This document shows positions 48,641 to 54,155 of a stretch of 54,155 bases of DNA, in pieces. Location: the IMG/VR virus record IMGVR_UViG_3300009502_001060, positions 1 through 54,155 of that record. One strand, given 5' to 3'. This stretch comes from a virus. A program made the position numbers and the translations under genes. Below the pieces are notes generated by a model. The model saw only the letters and a list, made by a program, of their open reading frames with translations, ran no database searches and was not told the DNA's origin. Each line of letters begins with the position of its first letter. The stretch's first letter is position 1.

Positions 48641-50200
48641 ATGAGCAGACCAAAATTAAATCCAAATACAGTAAAGAAGACATGTCCTGTATGCAAAAAG
48701 GAGTTTGAAATTCCATTTCATTTACGCAACAGAAGAACGTATTGTTCTAAAACGTGTTCCCACCATTCTCCCGAGGTCATAGCGAAGATGATTGCGTCTC
48801 AGACCGAGACATTTACGGAAAAATACGGAATGCATCCAATGAAGACGGAACAAACGAAAGAAAATCTTCGGAATTCGGTCATGGCAAAATATGGTGTGGA
48901 TTGGATATCAAAATCGGATGGATGGCGAGAGAAAGTAGAACAAACCAATGTAACGTTGCATGGAATTCCAAACTACAATAATATTGACCAAATAAAAAAG
49001 ACCTGTTTAGAGCGTTATGGGGTATCAAACTATAGGATGACAGATGAGTACAAAGAAAAATACAAAAACACTTGTTTGTCAAAATATGGGGTTCCTCATG
49101 CTTCAATGGGAAAGCAATTTAAGACGGAACATAATAAAAGCACATTTGAGAAATTCTTATCTCACCCTCAGTTTGTCAATTTCAATCCTGTTTTTACATT
49201 GGATGATTTTAAAGGAGTAGCCTTACAAAAATACGAATTTCAATGCAAACGGTGTGGAACAATAAAGTCATATTCCATAGACGATGGAAAATTTCCTATA
49301 TGTCCGTCATGTGATAATAATAACTGCTCTACTTTTCAGAATGAAATCTATGAATTCATAAAGTCAATAACAGGAAACACCATTGACATTCAGTTAAATG
49401 ACCGAACCATTGTAAAGCCAAAAGAACTAGACATAGTTATTCCTTCATTAAATCTAGCATTTGAATGTGACAGTATTCTGTGGCATAGCGAAATATTTGG
49501 TCGCAAAAATAAAGTATATCATCTACAAAAAACAACTACATGCACTGCAAATGGTTATCAACTATTACATATTTTCGATGACGAATGGAGAACTACACCA
49601 GAAATTGTCAAATCAATCATAACATCCACACTTCATAGTCCCGCCACTTCATTATACGGTAGAAAATGTGTGGTTCGAGAAATACCATCTCGGCAATGTG
49701 TTGATTTTCTAAATGAGAACCATTTACAAGGAACCGACCATTCCTCTATTAAACTGGGGTTATTTGACGACAAAAACGAGTTGGTGGCAGCAATGACATT
49801 TTTAAAATCAAGGTTTGATACCAAAATACAGTATGAAATGGGAAGATTTTGCAACAAAATAGGAATACACATTGCAGGGGGGGCATCGAAACTATTTTCA
49901 TACTTTCTGAAAAACTATCATCCAACCTCAATAGTATCTTACAGTGACCGAAGATATTTTGAGGGGCGAGTATATATCAATCTTGGGTTCAATTTTGTCG
50001 GGCACACTCCTCCAAACTATTTTTACATAATAGACAATTATCAAACTATTCAAAACCGACTGTCTTGGCAAAAGTATAAATTGAAAGATAAGCTCCAACT
50101 ATTCGACCCCGCCCTTTCCGAATGGGAAAATATGAAGCAAAATGGATATGATAGAATTTGGGATTGTGGATGTGGCAAATGGATATGGACAATTCATTGA
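48641..50200 (+). CDS. Large Vsr-like homing endonuclease with KYGV repeats (paralog 2)
   Basis: The 519-residue protein is a shorter relative of the 45.9-47.8 kb endonuclease. It has an N-terminal zinc finger (CPVCKKEF...CSKTC) and repeats (FTEKYGMHPMKTEQTKENLR; VMAKYGVDWISKSDGWREK; CLERYGVSNYRMTDEYKEK). A second zinc pair (CKRCG...CPSC) follows. The nuclease core LAFECDSILWHSEIFGRKNK has D-G replaced by D-S. The C-terminal GNAT-like part reads IAGGASKLFSYFLKNYHPTS and VSYSDRRYFEGRVYINLGF. Both proteins end in 'DRIWDCG...W'. It is read from its own promoter, opposite to the tail genes. Confidence 0.75.
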   Translation: MSRPKLNPNTVKKTCPVCKKEFEIPFHLRNRRTYCSKTCSHHSPEVIAKMIASQTETFTEKYGMHPMKTEQTKENLRNSVMAKYGVDWISKSDGWREKVEQTNVTLHGIPNYNNIDQIKKTCLERYGVSNYRMTDEYKEKYKNTCLSKYGVPHASMGKQFKTEHNKSTFEKFLSHPQFVNFNPVFTLDDFKGVALQKYEFQCKRCGTIKSYSIDDGKFPICPSCDNNNCSTFQNEIYEFIKSITGNTIDIQLNDRTIVKPKELDIVIPSLNLAFECDSILWHSEIFGRKNKVYHLQKTTTCTANGYQLLHIFDDEWRTTPEIVKSIITSTLHSPATSLYGRKCVVREIPSRQCVDFLNENHLQGTDHSSIKLGLFDDKNELVAAMTFLKSRFDTKIQYEMGRFCNKIGIHIAGGASKLFSYFLKNYHPTSIVSYSDRRYFEGRVYINLGFNFVGHTPPNYFYIIDNYQTIQNRLSWQKYKLKDKLQLFDPALSEWENMKQNGYDRIWDCGCGKWIWTIH

Positions 50201-50210
50201 CACTTATTAC

Positions 50211-50299
50211 GTCAACCTTCTTGTGGCAAGGAATCCCTTTCCTTTAGGTAAGGGAGGAATTGCCAGCATAAAATAAATAAAAATAATTGACATTTTCAT
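50211..50299 (+). repeat. 89-bp left-end repeat, copy B
   Basis: 86 of 89 positions are identical to 11303-11391. It includes the hairpin at 50235-50254. It contains the -35-like TTGACA, but the -10 found in copy A is displaced by the next unit. Confidence 0.95.
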
Positions 50300-50357
50300 C
50301 TTGGTGCGGCAAGGAAACCCACCTGCTTTAGCGGGTGGGAGGAATTGCTGCAATTCC
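50300..50357 (+). repeat. Second left-end-like unit of element B
   Basis: CTTGGTGCGGCAAGGAAACC parallels CTTGTGGCAAGGAATCCC of the 89-bp repeat. It is followed by a 9-bp hairpin CCCACCTGC-TTTA-GCGGGTGGG (50318-50339) and AGGAATTG. The latter also forms a second small palindrome (GGAATTG-CTG-CAATTCC, 50341-50357). Confidence 0.75.
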
Positions 50358-50375
50358 TTCGGTTGAAAAAATATA

Positions 50376-50403
50376 TTGACTTTTTGTGATTTCTCATCAT
50401 AGT
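50376..50403 (+). promoter_or_regulatory. tnpB promoter of element B
   Basis: TTGACT (50376-50381), 16 bases, CATAGT (50398-50403), 12 bases before the GTG start. It aligns with the tnpB promoter of element A. Confidence 0.5.
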
Positions 50404-50415
50404 TATACATAGATT

Positions 50416-51561
50416 GTGAAAACCTATAACGTCAAACTATTATTTGAGAATGAAGAAGATAAACAACTTCTTCTCAAATCTCTTGAATTGAAGAAAGACG
50501 CCTTCAATGCTATTTCCACAATCCGATTTAAGATGAGAAAGTGTGGAGGATTGAAACCACTTCACCAACGATGCTACAAGAAGATTAAGAAACTCCTTCC
50601 TACCATTCCTTCTCAATACATAATCAAAGCAGAGCAGGATGTTGTTGCGAAGTATGAAGCCATACGAAGAAATAGACACGACATTGAGGAAGCACCACAA
50701 ACTGATAGGTTGAATATTCAACTTGACAAACGAATTTACAAGTGGGCCGACCAAACCACAATCAAACTCACCACTTTTGATAAGAGGATTGTTTGTAAGT
50801 TTAACCTCTATCCTAAACTTGAAGAAATGTATGCTAAATACAAACTCCAAGCCCCATCGCTATTTGTAAATGAGAAACAAGATGTAATGCTTTCCATCGT
50901 CTTTAATGATGAAGTTAAATACGAAGACAACAAGAAGTGTCTTGGAGTGGATTTGGGTATAAATCGTTTGGCATCCACGAGTGATGGAAAGATATACAAA
51001 GGAAACGACTTCGTAACTTACAAAAGGAAAATCCGTTGGAATAAACGGAAACTCCAAGCCAAACAAAACCATTCTCACTCCGCAAGGAAGAAACTAAAAA
51101 TGATGAGAAGGAAGGAAACCAACTTCTCGAAAAACTATATCCATCATCTTGTGAATGAGATATTGGTGACTCCTGCCAATACGATTGTGATTGAAGATTT
51201 GAGTAAGATTAAGAGACAAAACAAAGGAAGAAGTTTTAATGATAGACAAGCACAAATACCTTATTATTTGTTGAAAACTATTCTAACCTACAAGGCGGCA
51301 TCACTTGGAAAAAAAGTGGTGTCAGTTAAACCATATAACACTTCCAAGGAAGACCATCGTGGTCTTGATAATGGGAAGCGTAAAGGTTGTAGGTATTACG
51401 GAGTAGATGGAGTTGTGTTAGATAGCGACCTGAATGCTGCTAATAATATAACCTTTAGACATAATAAGAAACACTCCATCTCGTGCTCCGCACTTGATGG
51501 ACAAGCCACCGTCAACAGGCTAAATGTCGGACTTAAACTCTGGCAAACCCATCTCCTTTAG
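50416..51561 (+). CDS. tnpB: TnpB-family protein with degenerate zinc finger
   Basis: The 381-residue protein starts at GTG 50416 and is only distantly related to the TnpB of element A. RuvC motifs are present: CLGVDLGINRLASTSDG (Asp), NTIVIEDLSKIKR (Glu) and VLDSDLNAANNI (Asp). The zinc finger normally found between the last two is missing its cysteine pairs; the segment reads TSKEDHRGLDNGKRKGCRYY. The nuclease could still be active, as some zinc-less relatives exist, or it could be decaying. The stop codon lies in the loop of the right-end hairpin. Confidence 0.78.
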   Translation: MKTYNVKLLFENEEDKQLLLKSLELKKDAFNAISTIRFKMRKCGGLKPLHQRCYKKIKKLLPTIPSQYIIKAEQDVVAKYEAIRRNRHDIEEAPQTDRLNIQLDKRIYKWADQTTIKLTTFDKRIVCKFNLYPKLEEMYAKYKLQAPSLFVNEKQDVMLSIVFNDEVKYEDNKKCLGVDLGINRLASTSDGKIYKGNDFVTYKRKIRWNKRKLQAKQNHSHSARKKLKMMRRKETNFSKNYIHHLVNEILVTPANTIVIEDLSKIKRQNKGRSFNDRQAQIPYYLLKTILTYKAASLGKKVVSVKPYNTSKEDHRGLDNGKRKGCRYYGVDGVVLDSDLNAANNITFRHNKKHSISCSALDGQATVNRLNVGLKLWQTHLL

Positions 51562-51569
51562 GGGATGGG
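51548..51569 (+). ncRNA. Right-end hairpin of element B, candidate 3' part of the TnpB guide RNA
   Basis: CCCATCTCC-TTTA-GGGGATGGG, a 9-bp stem with four-base loop, followed by TAGTTGAT exactly as in element A. Confidence 0.45.
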
Positions 51570-51577
51570 TAGTTGAT

Positions 51578-51829
51578 TTATAATATCAATTCATCGGTTA
51601 TTACAGTTGTTCGTTTTAATAATCTAATTGATATCTTATCTTTATTATAATAACTCAGTACATCCATCCATCCATTATATGCATTTTTAGCTTTTTCAAA
51701 ATCGACATTCCTAATCTTATCATTCCAACTATATCCTTCAAACTGCTGTTGAATTATATACTCCGCAGTTGTTGTACTGTCTAAAATATTGGATGTATCC
51801 TCATTTAACAATTCTTTTAATTTAATCAT
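51578..51829 (-). CDS. Small hypothetical protein with leader-like N-terminus
   Basis: The 83-residue protein starts MIKLKELLNEDTSNILDS, an 'M-x-L-K-E-L-L-x-E' opening like the capsid-targeting or leader sequences found on many virion proteins of large T4-type phages. The rest (EYIIQQQFEGYSWNDKIRNV; AKNAYNGWMDVLSYYNKDKI) is not recognised. It is bordered directly by the right end of element B, so the element inserted at or near its 3' end; the last residues may derive from the junction. Confidence 0.5.
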   Translation of the reverse strand: MIKLKELLNEDTSNILDSTTTAEYIIQQQFEGYSWNDKIRNVDFEKAKNAYNGWMDVLSYYNKDKISIRLLKRTTVITDELIL

Positions 51830-51856
51830 ACGATATACTTCTTTGCCGCATATACG

Positions 51857-54148
51857 TTATCCATCTAGATTTCCAGCCCCAAATCCTTCTGTCATTGGAA
51901 CCTGTGTAGGATATTTTCTATTATATTGTTCCATTCGTTCTGGTGGTATCGTATTGGTAACATTTGGTGAATATATTAATAAGTTATTAACAGTATTATC
52001 ACTAAGATTACTACCTTTAAGATTAATAATAGTTTTAGCCATCTCATCTTTATTTGATGAATAATATAATAAATTATGAACATTACTATCACTCAAATTA
52101 TTGCCCCTAAGACTAATAATAGTTTTAGCCATCTCATCCTTATTTAGTGAATATTCTAATAAGTTATTAATATTATAATCATTCAAATCATTGCCTTTAA
52201 GATTAATAATAGTTTTAGCCATCTCATCTTTATTTAATGAATAATATAATAAAGTATGAACGTTACTATCACTCAAATTATTGCCCCTAAGACTAATAAT
52301 AGTTTTAGCCATTTCAACTTTATTTGATGAGTATTTTAATAAGTTATTAACAGTATTATCACTAAGATTACTACCTTTAACATTAATAATAGTTTTTATT
52401 GTCTCATCCTTATTTGGTGAATATTCTAATAAGCTATTAACATTAATATCACTCAAATTATTGCCCCTAAGACTAATAATAGTTTTAGCCATTTCAACTT
52501 TATTTGATGAGTATTTTGATGAGTATTTTAATAAGTTATTAATATCTTCATCGCTGAGATTACTACCTTTAAGTCTAATAATAGTTTTAGCTATCTCATC
52601 GGTATCTGTTGAATACGATAATAAACAAAAAACATTATAATCGCTTAAATTATTTCCTTTAAAATTAAGAATAGTCTTGGCCATCTCAACTTTATTTAAT
52701 GAAAATTGTAATAAACTATAGATCATATCTCCACTTAAATTATTGCCTTTAACATTAATAATAGTTCTAGCCATCTCATCTCTATTTGATGAATAATATA
52801 ATAAATTATGAACATTACTATCACTCAAATTATTGCCCCTAAGACTAATAATAGTTTTAGACATTTCAACTCTATTTAATGAGTATTTTAATAAGTTATT
52901 AATATTATAATCATTTAAATCATTGCCTTTAATACTAATAATAGTTTTAGCCATCTCATCTTTATCTTTATCTGGTGAATGTTGCAACAAATCATATATC
53001 CCCAAATCTGTTAATTTTTTAAGTATTAATGGTTTATCCTTAATTGTACCAAGTTCATGTAAAGTACAAGTATTCAATTCCCCACCCGATTTGGTAAGTT
53101 TATCCTCAATCCTCTCTAATAATGCCGCGTGATATGATGTCTCGTATTTAGTTCCCCTTAAATTCTGATAAACATCCGAATCAATATCATCTTCTCTACC
53201 AGAGAAATCACGAACATACATGTTCCTGAAATTATCATCCATCAAATTCCAAATAGGCATGTCCACTTCTCTATCTTCTGCTAATTGCCACATTTCCTTT
53301 TCTTCATAATTCAATGCACCATACTGTTCTGGGGTAAGTCTATCGGGCAATTCTTTTATTCTTCGTTCAGTTGGTGTAAGAGGAATTACCGGAAATGCAT
53401 TTTTTGCTACGGCAGGAGCCAATTCTGGGAATTTATCAACCAGCCATGACAATGTTTGCGTGGATTCTACATTTGTTCTATCGGTATAAGATATCTCTCC
53501 ATCTTCATCTATACCAAAATGAAGAACCATTTCCATATCGTTCTTATCTTTCTTCAGGAAATAAACAAAATACATTGTTTCTTCGTAATCAAAGCGATAG
53601 GTATAGAACAAATTTCCAACTGGTCTTGTTGTACACCAATTCCCGAATTTTCCACCATATCGTTTGGATTTTGATGGATTATCTGCTCGTGTTACTACCA
53701 CATTGTCGTCAGCATATGTAATATCCTTTTTATTTATTTTCTTCCCAAATATTTCAACCTGATTATCATCGGGTTCTACTTTAGGTGGAATTATTGTTGC
53801 AGTATAATCTGGAGATTTAGTCCGCAGCAATTCGGCTTCGGCGCTATCAATTAAATTATGAAAATCCTTAAAAGTTCTTATGGAATTAAAATCGGCGTCT
53901 TTACCTTTCAATATTTCTCTATCTTTAAGTAACATGAATTTATCAAAATAATACTTAAGGATTTTTATAAATTCTTCATCATTATCTGACCTGGGTTCAA
54001 GGAAGAATTTGGTTAATTTGACTGAATAGACGGCATTTTTATCTTTAGTTGGGTCCAAGCTTAATATTTTATCATAATAATCGGATTTATTTGATCTATC
54101 AAGTGCTGCTTTGACGGCATCTTTATTGAGAATTTCCGTAATAAGCAT
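51857..54148 (-). CDS. Repeat protein with eleven 30-residue units
   Basis: The 763-residue protein opens with MLITEILNKDAVKAAL, a short leader-like helix. It then has a domain with KRYGGKFGNWCTTRPVGNLF, ETMYFVYFLKK and MEMVLHFGIDEDGEISYTDR (about residues 170-260). A helical middle and, from about 393 to 727, eleven tandem 30-residue repeats follow, of the form SNKDEMAKTIISLRGNNLSD then SNVHNLLYYS. Each repeat looks like two short helices and a turn, forming a solenoid. A 36-residue tail ends the protein. Similar WCT domains occur in large-phage proteins of unknown role. The ATG at 54148 has seven bases before the window edge, so a longer start cannot be excluded. Confidence 0.65.
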   Translation of the reverse strand: MLITEILNKDAVKAALDRSNKSDYYDKILSLDPTKDKNAVYSVKLTKFFLEPRSDNDEEFIKILKYYFDKFMLLKDREILKGKDADFNSIRTFKDFHNLIDSAEAELLRTKSPDYTATIIPPKVEPDDNQVEIFGKKINKKDITYADDNVVVTRADNPSKSKRYGGKFGNWCTTRPVGNLFYTYRFDYEETMYFVYFLKKDKNDMEMVLHFGIDEDGEISYTDRTNVESTQTLSWLVDKFPELAPAVAKNAFPVIPLTPTERRIKELPDRLTPEQYGALNYEEKEMWQLAEDREVDMPIWNLMDDNFRNMYVRDFSGREDDIDSDVYQNLRGTKYETSYHAALLERIEDKLTKSGGELNTCTLHELGTIKDKPLILKKLTDLGIYDLLQHSPDKDKDEMAKTIISIKGNDLNDYNINNLLKYSLNRVEMSKTIISLRGNNLSDSNVHNLLYYSSNRDEMARTIINVKGNNLSGDMIYSLLQFSLNKVEMAKTILNFKGNNLSDYNVFCLLSYSTDTDEIAKTIIRLKGSNLSDEDINNLLKYSSKYSSNKVEMAKTIISLRGNNLSDINVNSLLEYSPNKDETIKTIINVKGSNLSDNTVNNLLKYSSNKVEMAKTIISLRGNNLSDSNVHTLLYYSLNKDEMAKTIINLKGNDLNDYNINNLLEYSLNKDEMAKTIISLRGNNLSDSNVHNLLYYSSNKDEMAKTIINLKGSNLSDNTVNNLLIYSPNVTNTIPPERMEQYNRKYPTQVPMTEGFGAGNLDG
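51968..52972 (-). repeat. Eleven tandem 90-bp repeats in coding sequence
   Basis: Eleven 90-bp units encode 30 residues each. Units alternate between two sub-types (ISLRGNNLSDSNV and INLKGSNLSDNTV). One unit has an extra 12 bp (near 52505-52530) from a local duplication, adding four residues without breaking the frame. Confidence 0.9.
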
Positions 54149-54155
54149 AAAGCGT

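Larger units (their letters stand above)
50211..51577 (+). mobile_element. TnpB-only IS200/IS605-type element B, with doubled left end
   Basis: It begins with the same 89-bp end as element A (50211-50299), followed by a second, related left-end unit (50300-50357), a tnpB promoter, tnpB, and a right-end hairpin with TAGTTGAT. No tnpA gene is present. The doubled left end suggests insertion of one element into another or a recombination event. Outer borders are inferred from the shared sequence. Confidence 0.65.

Noticed and set aside
48502-48696. 64-codon hydrophobic - strand frame upstream of the tail tube gene
   Set aside because: It overlaps the promoter and the 5' end of the + strand endonuclease antisense and has no ribosome site.
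51968-52972. Regular 90-bp repeats as a CRISPR array
   Set aside because: The units are contiguous, coding, imperfect throughout and have no spacers; they encode a protein solenoid.
1-54155. tRNA or rRNA genes
   Set aside because: No cloverleaf-like segment with the usual T-arm (GTTCGAATC type) and acceptor pairing was found by eye; a covariance-model search would be decisive.

Overview
The window looks like part of a large tailed-bacteriophage genome: a distant T4-type myovirus with an AT-rich genome of about 35-40% GC by eye. Evidence for a phage is dense, short-spaced, often overlapping genes; T4-type replication proteins (a likely clamp-loader subunit gp62, gp41-like helicase, RNase H-like exonuclease, UvsX/RecA, gp32-like SSB, dNMP kinase); and a contractile-tail block (gp19-like tail tube, gp26-like hub protein, gp51-like protein, a 1535-residue tape measure, gp53/LysM-like baseplate protein). 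No tRNA, rRNA or CRISPR array was seen. The host cannot be named from the sequence; several genes have ordinary Shine-Dalgarno sites and sigma70-like promoters.

Layout. 1-2.7 kb (+ strand): sugar-nucleotide epimerases, a glycosyltransferase and two small genes. 2.7-6.8 kb (mostly -): dNMP kinase, a homing endonuclease, clamp-loader subunit and small proteins. 6.9-11.3 kb (-): a metallopeptidase/VWA protein and a MoxR/CobS-type AAA+ ATPase, interrupted by a GIY-YIG endonuclease. 11.3-12.6 kb (+): a TnpB-only IS200/IS605-type element. 12.6-15.4 kb (-): a cupin-PAS protein and two paralogous coiled-coil membrane proteins. 15.5-22.6 kb (-): a B12-dependent (class II) ribonucleotide reductase broken into two genes. 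22.8-29.3 kb (-): helicase, exonuclease, UvsX in two pieces, and SSB. 29.4-32.7 kb (-): small genes and a family-A DNA-polymerase-like protein. 32.8-48.5 kb (-): tail and baseplate genes. 48.6-51.6 kb (+): a large homing endonuclease and a second TnpB element. 51.6-54.15 kb (-): a small protein and an 11-repeat protein.

The outstanding feature is the load of selfish genetic elements. Two essential DNA-metabolism genes, nrdJ and uvsX, are 'fractured': each is split inside an intein, with a free-standing homing endonuclease gene between the two halves, so the host protein should be rebuilt by protein trans-splicing. NrdJ additionally carries three contiguous inteins, giving four in one enzyme. 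The UvsX intein is split very asymmetrically, with an N-fragment of only 14 residues. Five or six further free-standing endonucleases (NUMOD3/PD-(D/E)XK, GIY-YIG, endonuclease VII/HNH, Vsr-like) and two TnpB elements sit between conserved genes.

Other unusual points are: an 8-bp motif TATTTATA placed a few bases before many start codons, which is the T4 late-promoter octamer in inverted orientation; a probable frameshift between the gp26-like and gp51-like genes just upstream of the tape measure gene; Trp-rich near-identical repeats in the tape measure protein; and a phage PAS-domain protein.
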